Assembly (NCBI GenBank): GCA_026214975.1
Contig: CM047817.1
Span: forward strand, 62,652,407-62,716,406
Length of the DNA stretch: 64,000 nt
Origin: Gentiana macrophylla
Taxonomy: Eukaryota > Streptophyta > Magnoliopsida > Gentianales > Gentianaceae
Reading direction: 5' to 3'
Of this stretch, positions 1-10,890 are shown piece after piece. A model generated the notes under the pieces. It ran no database searches, was not told the DNA's origin, and saw only the letters and a program-made list of their open reading frames with translations. Made by a program: the position numbers and the translations under genes. Within the stretch, counting starts at the first letter, position 1; every line of letters starts with the position of its first letter.

Positions 1-929
1 GCCATGTCCTGCATTCTACCGACTAATACGATGCACCAGGCGGACCCATTCTGAGTTTCTAGTGTGATGCGACCTTGGAAGGCAGTGAGCCAGTCAATTG
101 GACAAGTGTTCCCATTGTAATAATTATAGCTAGGGTAGCTAACATTTTCCTTCCTGGTAGGAAATGTCTCCATTATTCTCTTGGTGAGCACTTCAATCCC
201 GGAGATCAGGGCGGCTTTTTCAGCGGGCCTCGACCTTTTTAGCTATGCAATCCCCCTCCTCATTACCATCATTTTCTCGGCCATAAGAGGGACGAACCTG
301 GGCCTGGACGGGGGTTGAGCATCAGCTTGCTCAGTCCTGTGCTCTGAGCCCGCATGATTTTGCGACTCCTTTGGTGAGCTCTTTTTTCCCTTATGATTAA
401 ACGGTCATCGTTCGCATTCTCCTTCTTATGCCTGTGAGGTATCTCTCTTTCTGGAAGGCTGAGACGACTTAAGGTTGGGGCCCAGTCCTTCTCACCCAGT
501 CTTTTTAAAGCCGACCCTCTTTGCTCTGTCATTTCTTTTTTATTATTACGGTCAAGTTGAGCCAAAGTTTGAGCGACCTTTATGGCCAGAAGATTGAACA
601 CTCTCTTCATCCTCTACCTTTTGGAGTTGACTTTGGTGGCCTTTGTTTGGGGCCGCGGGGTTGGCATCGCTCCTAGGTGGATTCGGAGCTCGGACTGGCA
701 ATGGTGCCCGGCCCAAAGCCACCAGCTGATAGTTGGTTAAGTACATTGTCTCAGTATACTTTACATACTCCCTCATCTCTGCGACCTCAGGCTCCTCTGG
801 GAACCCATGTACCCTTTCTGGTACATTCCCTTGACTGTGCTGCGGCCTAGGTGTCCCGACTGCGGCCTTTTCCTTGCGATCCCTTCTCAAAGCCGCAATA
901 ACTTCCTTTGATTTAGTTTTCTGATTCAA
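1..929 (-). pseudogene. Gag, N-terminal part (Tat-type gypsy), frameshifted and incomplete
   Basis: Gag would form the virus-like particle of the element. The frame begins at 929 with a lysine/arginine-rich N-terminus (MNQKTKSKEVIAALRRDRKE), a proline-rich linker and a conserved-looking stretch near 720-790 (EVAEMREYVKYTETMYL). It shifts frame near 550-610 into a second charged segment and again before 270. The last piece, near 1-130, reads like the start of the retrotransposon Gag core (YYNGNTCPIDWLTAFQGRI). At least two frame changes make it a pseudogene unless they are sequencing errors. The Gag core, zinc finger and pol lie beyond the left edge. Assignment rests on layout and motif resemblance. 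Confidence 0.55.
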
Positions 930-1288
930 GACATTCTGGGCATAACCGGTGGCTAAGCCCTCTCTCTGCGACCCATCCCAATCTGCAGCGGGATTGTCGA
1001 ATGTCTCGCCTCCGCCTTCAGGGTGGGCATGATATTGTGCCCTTCTTTGCCGGGGTTTGTGGTATTAATTGAGATCTCTTACTTCTGACCATCGCTAGGA
1101 AAGCGAGCTGATTGGGTTTGGAGATAAGATTTACTGATTGGGTCCCTACGACTTTTTGACAATCTTATCCTTTCTGACAAACTCAACTACCTCATACTTT
1201 CTTTGACTTTTGAGGAGTCGGTTAGAGATCTTTGGGTAGGTCTTTTGAGTAAGCTGGAGGGAGATCTTTGAGATAGTGATAGTTCAGG

Positions 1289-2400
1289 TGATGTGGCGAC
1301 CGGAAATACGAATCTCGGAGGTAAAAGGTGATGATTCAAACGCAAATAACACCAGAAATTTTTACGGATTCCTTCTGCAAATGCACACTCTATTTTTGGC
1401 AAACAAAAGGGTTTTGTTTGACAGTATTGCTCAAGGTGATAAGAAAACAATAGAAATATATGGGGTTTCTTTGGTAAAATGAGGATAACACACACGAGCA
1501 CAACGCTCCTCAAACTGTGGCAGCTTAACTAAAAACATGACTTGAACGAAGAACACAACGAGAGAGGTGATTTCTCAAATGCTAACTCGTGAGCTTCGTG
1601 CAAGCTATGCCAAAGTTACCTTTTTCTGGCGAAATGGACACTGAGATGAGAGGATTCAGTTGGACCCAGTGGATCGACGAAGGTGATGCTCCTTCACTCC
1701 ACTATACGCTAGCACTCTTGGATGACTTCCACGCCTGAGAGACTGAAAGCTTACTTCCCGGTAACAGAGGCAACTGATAATGCGGTTTATTATCACGGTG
1801 GCTCTGCAGTGTATGTTGAGTGGATATCTGGCTTATTTGATTGTGTTTGAAGTGTATGAGGCCGGTGGTGCTCGGCGGTGCTACGGCGGAGAGTATGAAT
1901 GTTTGAGAGTAAAGGTTTTTGCAGAGTATGGTTCTCTTTTTGCAATTAGAATATATCTTTGGTGGCTACACAAGCCCTCCTTTTATAGGAGGAGGGAATC
2001 TTAGGGGTTAAGTAAGACAGGTAGGTCATAAGATATCTTAGAAGTTAAGTAAACTAACTATCTAAACGACAAGTGGATTAAATATCTCGGCGGCGTCCTA
2101 TGCGGTCGTGTAGGTCACCACACATAGGGTCGCATGCTTCCTCGTCCTGCCTTACTTTTTCTCTCTGCTGCTTCCCCTAATTCTTGTGCGGTCTCTTATG
2201 GACCTATTGTCCAGGTCGCAGGCCGACCCCCTGAGACTCTAGTGACCTTAAAGGTTTGAGTGCTCTAGGCGGGGATCCAGCTGCGGCGACCCTGACTTGA
2301 TTGGCGTCGCGGATGCTTTGGCTGCGAGCCTTATCCGACTCGGTGGTCCAGATAGGCCGTTTCCGGGACTCATAGGTGGCGATATTATTTAGGCATATCA
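1289..2400 (-). repeat. LTR of the left-edge Tat-type element (boundaries approximate)
   Basis: Non-coding block between the gag leader and the start of A-family sequence. It contains a minus-strand TATA-like box near 1975-1990. The proposed ends are TGATG (1289) and ATATCA (2400), which resemble the TGATG...GCATCA ends of the D element's LTR. The left end is uncertain; I found no convincing primer-binding site beside it. No second LTR is available for comparison. Confidence 0.4.
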
Positions 2401-2606
2401 CCAAAAAAAACCATTTTCTTATCCATGTTGCTGATTTGCAGTATCTCTGCAAGGTGAGGTGCTACAATTCTTCTTCTTTCATCAGCAGAGCAATTTCCCA
2501 GAAAGAAATCAGAAAAATTTATGCCTGTAAATCGGAAGTACCTGCCAGATTATCGAGGGATCTTTTTCAAAATCAGTAGTAGTATTAGTTCCTGTTATCG
2601 TCCAGG

Positions 2607-3510
2607 ATGGGTCAAAATCATAGCAGAACCACCCTTCGTCCCGATGGTTATCAGAGCATGTACGGAGATGCTAACCCCTTGATAGATGGGGTTGAGCAAT
2701 TTCATTCATTGGAGATCTACGAATCGTTCCGAAGGCATTGGAACGTAAGACCTGTTGCTCGAGAACAGGGCAAAGAACTGGAGATTACGGAGAAATCTTG
2801 CCCCGAGCCCTACAAATGCAAGGTATATTGGATATGGCTGAGGCACCGACACGGTTCAACGCCATGGTGGTAAGATAATTCTCTGTTTATGTTCCGCACA
2901 ACCCAGGAGCCACATTTGCAATGGTCCGTGGTGTTAAGATTGATTTTTCTATTGAGCGGATCAATGCTCATTTTGGGGTTCTAAATCCACTAGTGGGCCC
3001 AGACGAGTATACATCCTCGAGCAATATTGAAGATCTTGGGAGGATGAACATGATTGATGATTACTTTGGGGTGCAATGGAAGCACAACCCTATGGTCACC
3101 CCCACCATCTTCCTAGAAAGTGAATTATCCTGGGATCGGAAGATGGTCAACAGATTTGTTTGTGCCCGCCTTCTACCGACCAAGCACACGGTATCTGTCA
3201 CAACCAAGAGGGCGGAGTTGATGTTCTATCTGGAGCAGGGATCTCCAATCAACATCGGTCTACTGATGCACAACCATATTCACGAGCTTGCCGCCGCATA
3301 TGAAAGCGAGCAGTTGCCTTACGGACCGATGATTGATATGTTTGCTTTGGAGGACAAAGTGAAAATTCTCATCAGTGATGATTGGGAAGACCCTGAGCCG
3401 ATGATCGCCTCACGATCGATTCAACACATACCAAGACAGTCAGCGGAGAGAGTCGAGAGGAGCGTACTCCGTTCCTCGGAGCACCCCGGACTCAAAGAGC
3501 TATTCTAGAT
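2607..3510 (+). pseudogene. ORF3 of A1 ('putative plant transposon protein' type), broken
   Basis: The reading frame opens at ATG 2607 (MGQNHSRTTLRPDGYQSMYG) and is collinear with the ORF3 at 8598-9698. It shifts frame near 2870-2920 and continues as MVRGVKIDFSIERINAHFG to a stop near 3508. The central part matches the family annotated in plant genomes as 'putative plant transposon protein', typically found after pol in Athila-like gypsy elements: a RGVKxxFSxxxIN segment, then a tryptophan-rich stretch, then LLPTKHTVSVTTKRAELMFYL. The function of that family is unknown. The C-terminal acidic, proline-rich tail survives only out of frame (3551-3670). Confidence 0.7.
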
Positions 3511-4002
3511 TGCGAGTCTGTATCGCAAGATGGATAGGATTTAGACCTCTTTGGCATTCCTCCTACGACCCCACTTCACCGAGCCTCATCTTCAACCGTT
3601 GCTACCTCCAGTTCTGCACCTCCTCCCGGTTTCGAGCCTAGAGACGACTGGGAGGATTATTATGAGGATGACTAGTTTTTCTTTTTTTTCATTTTTGTTC
3701 TTTTCCATTTTCTTGTTTATTTTATTTTATTTCCTATCTAGTTGATGTTGCAAAATTTTATTAATATAATGATTTTGACGGCTTAAATTGTTTGCAGTTA
3801 ATTATTTTCTCGCTTACTGCTGCACTTTTGGTATACGGTTTTCTTGTCACCACTATTCTTCTTGGGTTGTTTGAGTTACTTAGCGCAAATTCTTCATGGA
3901 CTACTTACATACGCCCGATGATTTATACGGAAATCCAATTCTTCTTTGGTTCCACCCTTAACCGAAGCTAAGTTCCTTTTCGTTTTTCATTTTTCACCTT
4001 AC

Positions 4003-4042
4003 ACATTGAGGACAATGTTTCGTTTAAGTGGGGGGTAAGGGA
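4003..4042 (+). promoter_or_regulatory. Hairpin plus polypurine module downstream of A1 ORF3
   Basis: A perfect 6-bp stem, ACATTG-AGGA-CAATGT (4003-4018), is followed after TTCG by TTTAAGTGGGGGGTAAGGG. The same arrangement occurs in A2 at 10033-10071 and, on the minus strand, in element B at 29964-30003. It lies about 0.5 kb after ORF3. It looks like an internal polypurine tract with an RNA hairpin, but its role is unknown. Confidence 0.6.
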
Positions 4043-5006
4043 CGTCACATAGCTTCTTAGCATTATATTCCATGAATTGCGTGATTATTTTGATTCTCTT
4101 TGACGCACTGTTCACCATTTAGACTTTGATTCATTTCGACAGAATTTCAAAAAAAAATGATATTTTTGATCTTTTTGAGTTAATTGACTTCATCTTTGGT
4201 TCACGATGCACAAGTAAGAGTAAGTGCCCACTTCTGAAGTAGTGGCGTATTAAGCGCATATTATGTTATGAGCCACCATTTTAAGCACGTATAACTCACT
4301 TTCCTTGGTGTGTAGTTGATAGCATATTGATTTGACTAGTGTTGACCCTGGCTTCATCACGAATCATGTTTCACAACCGCTTATGAAGGCAAGGGAATTT
4401 CGGATTCGGTAGTTTATCATGAGTGGGACCATGAGGATAGATAAATAAATAAGAGTTCACCCACCAAGAAAGTGAGGCGCATTGAAATATATACATCTAT
4501 AATCTCTTTGGCAAAATTTGAGTCGATGGAGCGTAAAACGCACGACTTTTGCATAGACCGATAAACGTAAGCCTAAGTAATACATACTCGGTTCTCGATC
4601 CACCTTGCCAGCTAATTTGACTTATAAATAACATGTTCGAGACTGCTTAGTTCAACTACGGGTTGACGTAATGTGAGGTTGTCTGCATTACTAAGCGGTT
4701 GTTGATAGAGCTCTAAATGGTCTCAATAATTAAACCTATATTCGCCCCCAATTCTGCTAAAGAGAGGATAAATAGGCTCGTTATTATGTGGAATATATGT
4801 CAAATGCTATGTGAGTGTTTCCAGGATCGTAATTCTGCATCTATGCTATTTTCTTGATGTTTTGGTACTGTTTTGTCTCGTTTTGCATGTTTTATAGGAT
4901 GTACCGAATCTGGAGCATTGGAGAACGGATATAGACCAAAAGAAGTACGTTGGACCAAGTGATTGAAGTCCAAGAAGAAGCCTGCTGAAGAAAAAAGAAT
5001 AGAAGG

Positions 5007-5041
5007 CTCGGTAACCCGAGGGTTAGGCCCAGTAAACTGGT
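5007..5041 (+). promoter_or_regulatory. Family-A palindromic motif upstream of the LTR TATA box
   Basis: Contains CGGTAACCCGAGGGTTA followed by CCCAGTAAACTGG; in the 3' LTR copy (11238-11271) the second arm is a cleaner CCCGGTAAACCGG. Both are inverted repeats. The block lies about 80-115 bp upstream of the TATA box at 5122. Related modules occur at 5458-5497, 6311-6342, 7931-7973 and 8511-8551. A protein-binding or RNA-hairpin role is plausible but unproven. Confidence 0.5.
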
Positions 5042-5457
5042 GACTTATTCAACACGAAATTGGTTCTACCGCATTATCTAAGTTGGTTAGGGTTTTGGAG
5101 AGCTTAAGTCGGCTATTGTATCTATATAAAGCCTCATATACTGAGAGTTTTCATACGCTTAATACAATCTTCAATTTTATATATTACATTACAATTATTA
5201 TTATTAGGCAATAAAGTCTTTTTGAGCTTTGGAGATTTGTTTTTGGTTTCCTCCCTTCTTCCATCATCTCTAGCTTGAGTAGATCGAGCTAGATCTCCAT
5301 TGTTGAAGGTATGAAGCTTTGAACGTTCCTTTATTGTCTTCAATATGGTAGATCTGTTCGTATTTATGTGTTTAAGTTAATCTGCATGTTTAAAATCTCT
5401 ATAATTTACTTATTTTAATCATACTGAGCAATGTAGATCCAGAAATTAGGAAAAGCC

Positions 5458-5497
5458 ACCCCCGGTAAACCGGCGGTCTATACCGGTTTACCGAGGC
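5458..5497 (+). promoter_or_regulatory. Second family-A palindromic module in the LTR
   Basis: CCGGTAAACCGG, then a short spacer, then ACCGGTTTACCGAGG: two interlocking inverted repeats able to form a stem in DNA or RNA. It is conserved in the 3' LTR at 11689-11727, where the spacer differs by one base. It lies about 330 bp downstream of the TATA box, so it would be in the transcribed leader. Confidence 0.5.
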
Positions 5498-6161
5498 ATA
5501 TTTTAGAAAACCTAAACTAGGATTCACTACAGCTACGTTGATCGGCAGGAAAAATTAAAACGAGTAATAGGTTTGGCCAATCTAGTATTCGTAATTCGTA
5601 AATTAACATGAAGGACCACAAGTGAAGTGTTAATTAGGGGATAGTCTTAATGGACCCTAGGAATGTGTTGGTCAATGTCGACAGCTGTCTAAGCGGTTTA
5701 ACGGTATGAGGTAACGCTCAATATCGGCAGTTCTAGTTCTTTATGCGTATGGACTATTACGGACCAATTAAGGGGGGTAACTTGCGTATAGATTGTCTAC
5801 TGCCATTGTCGGAGTAGATAGGAGTAGGAATTGCACCCGTAGCTGATAAATATGATAATAATCATAAAAAGCTCGTGATTAATCTAAGGAAATTATGTGG
5901 GGAAGTAAAAATAACGATTAACTAATCCAAGTTAGTAGATCGATGAGGAGAGGGAGAGGTATACCATGTTTGTTTTCTTTTACGTTATTGTTGGTCAATG
6001 ACCGCCTCTATGTTGCTTCTTAATTAGGTTAGAATCGTTTATATGTATAAGTTGCATTGTATCTGTGGGATCGACCTTGACTCACATTTACTATGCTACG
6101 ATGTACCTAGTATTCTTGCTAGTAATATCGACGTTAGTGACTTACACGCGATGAAGATTTT

Positions 6162-6179
6162 TTGCGCTGTTGCCGGGGA
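6162..6179 (+). other. Primer-binding site of A2 (Asp-tRNA type)
   Basis: TTGCGCTGTTGCCGGGGA matches 16 of 18 bases of TGGCGCCGTTGCCGGGGA, the form seen perfectly in element B (39987-40004) and usual for Athila-like elements. It begins eight bases after the 5' LTR end, fixing the element's orientation as plus. Confidence 0.85.
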
Positions 6180-6310
6180 CAATGGCCTTTAAATATAAAC
6201 GTTTTAATTCTAATTAAGAAGTCGTTTTTATTTTATTTTATTTTATTTTGAGTCTCGAGTCATTATGTATCAATCCTGCACATGTTAAACTGCCAGAATT
6301 CAAAAATTCA

Positions 6311-6342
6311 TTGCCGGTAAGGTAACCTCCGAGTTACCGAGG
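6311..6342 (+). promoter_or_regulatory. Family-A palindromic module in the leader
   Basis: GCCGGTAAGGTAACCTCC followed by GAGTTACCGAGGCC, a member of the module found in the LTR and before ORF3. It lies between the primer-binding site and the first reading frame (6554). Confidence 0.45.
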
Positions 6343-6553
6343 CCTAGAAAATCGATTTCTGAACAGTTTCTGTTATTCTGTGTTATTCCCTGTTGATTTT
6401 AGTTAGTAGGTCGGCAACAGTTGGGATCACACCCAACTGAAGCGGAAGTTGCTGACCTTTTCCTTGTTTTATTTTGTCTTTTTGCAGATTGATCAGAACA
6501 AGTCAGAAATTTGATCGATTCATTGTTGAAAAAGCACAAACAAGTCAAAGAAT

Positions 6554-7450
6554 ATGCCTAGAACTATCTTGAACATTACACCGATTTCCATGTATCCCGG
6601 AACTGAAGCACGAGAGCATTATGAGACTATAAAGAAACGGTTGGAAAAGGAGGAGGAAGCAATCAAGCAAGAGCCGGAAGATGACCTGAAGGAGTATAGC
6701 ACGTATCGTCCGGGTGAGTTTCCTTGTGAGCTAATTGAAATATCATCTTCAGATTATGATTCTGATGATCCCGAAGAGGATCCTGACACGATGTTTTTTT
6801 AGCCTGAGGATTACCCAGACTCAGACACCGTGGTGAAGTTAGGAGACCCTGGCACGTTCAGACTCCCAATTTCTGTTAATGGAATATCCGTAGGATTGGG
6901 TCACTGCGACTCTGGATCGAGTTGCAATATTCTTCCTTTTTCCCTCTGTCTAAAGATAAAACTTCCGGTCGTGACGAATCAAACCAGGACCATGACCTTC
7001 GTAGATAGAACCAGAGACATGCCTGCTGGTCTGCTTAGAAAGTGCACAATTAAGGCATGAGGGTTCACATATCCTATCGACTTTACGGTCATAGATGTAC
7101 CTGAAGATCCTAGTGCCCCAGTTCTCTTAGGACGACCTTTCTTAGCAATGAGCAAGGCGGTTATGGATTTTGAAGATCACTCTAAGGATGAATAGTGATG
7201 TTGTATCTTTTAGGATTTTAGGACCCATAGAAAACCGACCGGAGAGTTGTAAGATGACATATGCTTCAGTGAAGGTGGAGATCATGGAAATCGAAGGGCT
7301 TAAACATAGAGAGGTTGTCATAGAAACCGTTGAGCAGGAGTTTATGAGATTAATGCTGAGAGAGAAAGAAGAAAAGGACCACGACAAGATGCTCACGGAA
7401 GTCAGTCCTTCCGTGTTGCATAGTGAACAAGTCGAGCTAAAAGTGTAAAA
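6554..7450 (+). pseudogene. Gag-linker/retropepsin-like fragment of A2
   Basis: An acidic segment (6554-6802, rich in E and D) runs after a stop into an aspartic-protease-like domain (6830-7060). The domain has the HCDSGSSCNILP motif, where D[ST]G is the retropepsin active site. After another stop the frame continues as an LLGRPFLAMSKAVMDFE block (about 7125-7180), the standard retropepsin C-terminal signature in gypsy elements. A further charged segment runs to 7450. The order protease, 'LGRPFL', charged tail matches Athila pol, but everything after it is missing and in-frame stops separate the pieces. It may be a relic of a shortened gag-pol. Confidence 0.7.
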
Positions 7451-7630
7451 TGTGGAGTCCTTGGGTTTAAAGTCTAAATCTCGACGTAGAGGTAGACCTA
7501 GCACACAAGATAAGAGAGAAAGGCGTGCTAGGAAGAGGGCTAAAAAAGGTTCTTTAAAAGTGCGAACCTCTGGAGCGAAAGTTCGGCGATTTAAGGCTCC
7601 AACCCTTGATTGATCAGAGATCTGAAGAAA

Positions 7631-7680
7631 GTCGAGCTGGCGACTATAAACTTAGAACTATCTCTTCAAACTCTTAGGTA
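7631..7680 (+). other. Degraded copy of a conserved Athila post-pol motif
   Basis: GTCGAGCTGGCGACTATAAA and the bases after it resemble a block seen twice in element B (33430-33473 and 32848-32895, minus strand), where GTCGAGCTAACGAC is followed by GGAGGCATCC. In A2 the second half has decayed. Its presence marks the point where pol would have ended and supports an internal deletion of reverse transcriptase and integrase. Confidence 0.4.
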
Positions 7681-7930
7681 GTTTAGGATTGAATAAAAGT
7701 AGCCAGATGAAGGGACGAGCTTTTTTTCATCCTACCACAAACTTAGGCTTGAAACCGAATGGTTGTGGAAAGGTTTTTTTCACCTCGTTGCGGATTCTAG
7801 TGAAGTAGGATAGGTTTTCAGTCGGAAATAACAATTGAAGAATAAAAAGGGTAGTCAATTTGAGGTCAGAATTGAGCAGAAAGGTTGAGTAAGTAGTGCG
7901 GCAAAGGCAGATAAAGAATCTGGGGAAAAG

Positions 7931-8007
7931 ATACCCCCGGTATCTCGAGGGTAACCTCCGGGTTACCGAGGCTTGATTTTTAGATTTCTGAACGTTAGTT
8001 TATAAAG
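7931..8007 (+). promoter_or_regulatory. Candidate internal promoter upstream of ORF3 in A2
   Basis: A family-A palindromic module (CCCCCGGTATCTCGAGGG, then TAACCTCCGGGTTACCGAGG, 7934-7973) lies 26 bp before a TATA-like box, TTTATAAAG (7999-8007). The LTR promoter has the same order of module and TATA box. A pyrimidine-rich leader (8060-8420) and another module (8511-8551) follow, then the ORF3 start at 8598, about 560 nt past the presumed start site. This is inference from layout only. Confidence 0.45.
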
Positions 8008-8510
8008 CTGAATTTTTAGAGACACGTGGAGGACACACGTTGCAGCAGATACGGCCAGTCAGCAAAAACCCCATTTTCCCCTCTTTTCAAATTTTTTCAT
8101 CCTTTCCCACACTCCACCATAACTCCACCTCAATCCCATAAATCACCTCCTCAAATCGCTCACCCTAATAACTTCTCTACCCACAATCCCACTAAAACCA
8201 TCCACATTCACTCCATTCTTCCAATTTAAACCACCCATTCATCACCATTATCATCATTCTTATCATTTTCATCTCTTTCATTCACCAAACTTCTTCCATT
8301 TCTTCCTTCTTCATATATTTCGGCCACCATCACCATCATATCACCACCAAATAACCCCCATAACCAACCAATTCCTTCTATTTTCCAGACCCTAAACACC
8401 CATTTTCAAACTCATTCTTTCATTACGGAAATCTTGTTGCTCTGTTGAAGTGCCAAATTCTTCATCTTTCATCATCAGGAGCACAGTCCCAGAAGAAATC
8501 CAGAAAAATT

Positions 8511-8551
8511 CAGGCCGGTAAACCGAACCCTACTTCCGCTTTACCGAGGTT
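8511..8551 (+). promoter_or_regulatory. Family-A palindromic module just before ORF3
   Basis: GGCCGGTAAACCGAACCC, spacer, then CTTTACCGAGGT. It is collinear with a decayed version in A1 at 2522-2560. It is placed 47 bp upstream of the ORF3 ATG, as the LTR module at 5458-5497 is placed downstream of the LTR TATA box. Confidence 0.45.
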
Positions 8552-8597
8552 TGATATCAGGAAACAGCTTCTATTTCAGGTTCTGTACTCATTCAGG

Positions 8598-9698
8598 ATG
8601 GGTCCTAAGCATCAACGGTCAGTGGTTAGTCCAAGTGGATATTAGACAGTGTATGGGAATGCCAATCCGCTGATAGACGGGATTGCGTAGTTCCATTCTC
8701 TAGCTATTTACTAGTCGTTCCGATGCCATTGAAACGCAAGGCCAATGGCACGAGAATGAGGGGTAGATTTGGACGACTGCGGGTCGATATTTCCGGAGGC
8801 CCTACAAGCACAAGATTTATTGGACATGGTTGTGGCACCGGCAAGGTTCAACGCCACGGTGGTAAGGGAATTCTATGCATACATTTCGCATAACCCCGGA
8901 GCCACATTTGCTATGGTTCACGGTGTTAAGGTTGATTTCTCTATCGAGCGGATCAACCATCATTTTGGGGTTAGAAATCCACCGGTAGGCCCGGATGAGT
9001 ACACATCCTTGAGCAACATTGCCGATCTCGAGAGGATGGATATGTTTGCTGATTTCTTAGGGGTGCAATGGAAGCGAAACCCTACTGGAACCCCCACCAT
9101 CTTCCTAAATAATGATCTATCTTGGGACCGGAAGATGGTCAATAGATTTGTTTGTGCATGCCTTATTCCGACAAAGCACACGGTCTCTGTCACCACTTCG
9201 AGGGCAGAGTTAATGTTCTACCTAGAGACGGGTGTGCTGATCAACATCGGTCTACTGATGCATAGCCGTATTCATGAGCTTGCCGCCACTTTAGAGCGAG
9301 AGCTGCTACCATACGGGCCGATCATTGATATGTTTGCTCTAGAGGCCGAGGTGAAGATGCTTGTCAGTGATGATTGGGAAGATCCTAAGCCACATCTCAG
9401 TTCGTAGTCAGTTTCGAGAGTACAGAGACGGGTAAGAGCAGAGAGGTAGCATACTCCGGTGCATGGTGCACCGAGGACTCAGAGAGCCTTTCTTGAGGAG
9501 CACTCAAGAGACATTGTGAGTCTACACAGCAAGATGGATAGGATTATTGACTTCTTTGGTATTCCTTCCTCGACCCCGCCACCTAAGACTGACCCACATC
9601 ATAGAGCGTCATCTTCAGCCACCGCCGCCTCAAGTTCTGCACCACCTCCCGGTTTTGAGCCTAGAGACGACTATGAGGATAATTCTGATGAGGACTAG
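8598..9698 (+). pseudogene. ORF3 of A2 ('putative plant transposon protein' type)
   Basis: The frame opens at ATG 8598, is interrupted by stops between 8643 and 8769, and then runs open from 8769 to 9407 (212 codons). It holds RFNATVVREFYAYISH, GVKVDFSIERINHHFG, a tryptophan (GVQWKRN), LIPTKHTVSVTTSRAELMFYL and INIGLLMHSRIHELA. This is the same domain as in A1 and in element B ORF3 (NATLVREFYAICSE, RGVKVLF). After a stop at 9407 the frame resumes at 9459-9698 with a helical stretch and a proline/serine-rich acidic tail ending DNSDED. In Athila-like elements this position is often called env-like, but I see no signal peptide or membrane segment. The function is unknown. Confidence 0.75.
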
Positions 9699-10032
9699 CT
9701 TTTATTTCTTCTTATTGTTTTTTTCCATTTTTCTAGTTTTTCTTTTTGTTTTTGTTTTTCTTTTCCTACTTAGTTGATGTAGCAGAATAATTTTAATGTT
9801 ATGATTTTGTCGGCATAATTTGTTTTGGAGTTATTAATTTCTCTTTTACTGCCGTATTTTTGTTATACAGTTTCTTGTCACCACTATTCTTCATGGTTTT
9901 CTTGAGTACTTAGCGCATATTCTTCATGGACTACTTACATGAGCTCGTTGATTTATACGATGATCTGATTCTTCTTTGGTTCCGCCCTTAACCGAAGCTA
10001 AGTTCCTTTTCATTTTTTATTTCTCATCTTAC

Positions 10033-10071
10033 ACATTGGGGACAATGTTTCGATTAAGTGAGGGGTAGAGG
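10033..10071 (+). promoter_or_regulatory. Upstream hairpin plus polypurine module of A2
   Basis: The stem ACATTG-GGGA-CAATGT (10033-10048) is followed by TTCGATTAAGTGAGGGGTAGAGGA. It lies 335 bp after ORF3 and 0.86 kb before the 3' LTR. The stem is perfect, and the loop differs from A1's AGGA by one base. Confidence 0.6.
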
Positions 10072-10890
10072 ATCGTCACTTAGCTTTATAGCATTATATA
10101 CCATGAATTGCGTGATTGTCTTGACTCTCTTTGATACACGATTCACCACTTAGACTTTGATTCTTTTCGACAGAATTTCGAAAAATTATGATATATTTGA
10201 TCTTTTCGAGTTAATTGACTTCATCTTTGTTTTACTTTGCACGAGTAAGAGAAAGTGTCCACTTCTGAAGTAGTGGCGTATTAAGCGCATATTCTTTTAT
10301 GAGCCACCATTTTAAGCACGTATAACTCACTTTCTCTTGGTGTGTAGTCGATAGCATATTGCTTTAACTAGAGTTGACCCTGGCTTTATCATGAATCATG
10401 TTTCCAGAACGCTTAGAAAGGCAATGGAATTTTGGATTCGGTAGTTTATCATGAGTGGGGCCGTGGGGATAGATAAATGTATTAGATTTTACCCGCCAAG
10501 AAAGAGAAGTGCATTGAAATATATACATCTATATTCTCTTTGGCAATGTCTTAGTCGATGGAGCGTAAGACGCACGACTTTTGCATAGTCCGATAAACGT
10601 GAGCCTAAGAGTGATATATGCTCGGTTCTCGATCCACCTTGCCAGCTCAATTAATTAATGAATAACATGTTCGAGACTGGTTAGTTCGACTACGGGTTGA
10701 CGTAATGTGAGATTGTCTGCATTTCTAAGCGGTTGTGAAAGTTATTGCACACACACATTGGATCATGACATGAATAGTGTTTAATATGTTAATGATGGAT
10801 ACGAGTGGCATGATTTTGATCTTGGCTTAGTAAGGCATAGTTGTTTTTGATTAAATTGTATATTTATCAGAGTGTTATTTTCTTTTCGCC

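Larger units (their letters stand above)
1..2400 (-). mobile_element. 5' end of a Tat-type Ty3/gypsy retrotransposon, cut by the left edge
   Basis: Reading on the minus strand, an LTR-like block (about 2400 to 1289) is followed by a leader and a gag reading frame that leaves the window at position 1. The gag resembles those of the Tat-type elements at 12335-14794 and 58024-63385. All three LTRs have a TATA-like box in the same setting (here CCTATAAAAGG on the minus strand, near 1975-1990). The right boundary is placed at ...GGCATATCA (2400) because recognisable A-family sequence starts just after it. Target duplication and protease/pol cannot be checked because the other end is outside the window. 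Confidence 0.6.
2401..4702 (+). mobile_element. 3' half of an Athila-like element (A1), interrupted by element A2
   Basis: This stretch is collinear with 8430-10736 of the neighbouring A2 element: the same ORF3, hairpin/polypurine module and downstream spacer, with moderate divergence. Similarity stops at 4702, exactly one base before the TG that starts the A2 LTR. The matching point in A2 (10736) is 193 bp short of its own 3' LTR. The simplest reading is that A2 integrated into the 3' untranslated region of A1. A1's 5' part is missing to the left, and its own 3' LTR is not seen. Confidence 0.7.
4703..6154 (+). repeat. 5' LTR of A2
   Basis: Starts TGATAGAGCTCTAAATGG and matches 10930-12334 over its whole length with scattered substitutions and a deletion of roughly 17 bp in the 3' copy (near 12140). 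A TATA box, CTATATAAAG, lies at 5122-5131 and is followed by a T/A-rich leader. Family-specific palindromic motifs lie at 5007-5041, upstream of the TATA box, and at 5458-5497, downstream of it. The end is set at GATGA (6154), a presumed mutated CA end, eight bases before the primer-binding site. Confidence 0.85.
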
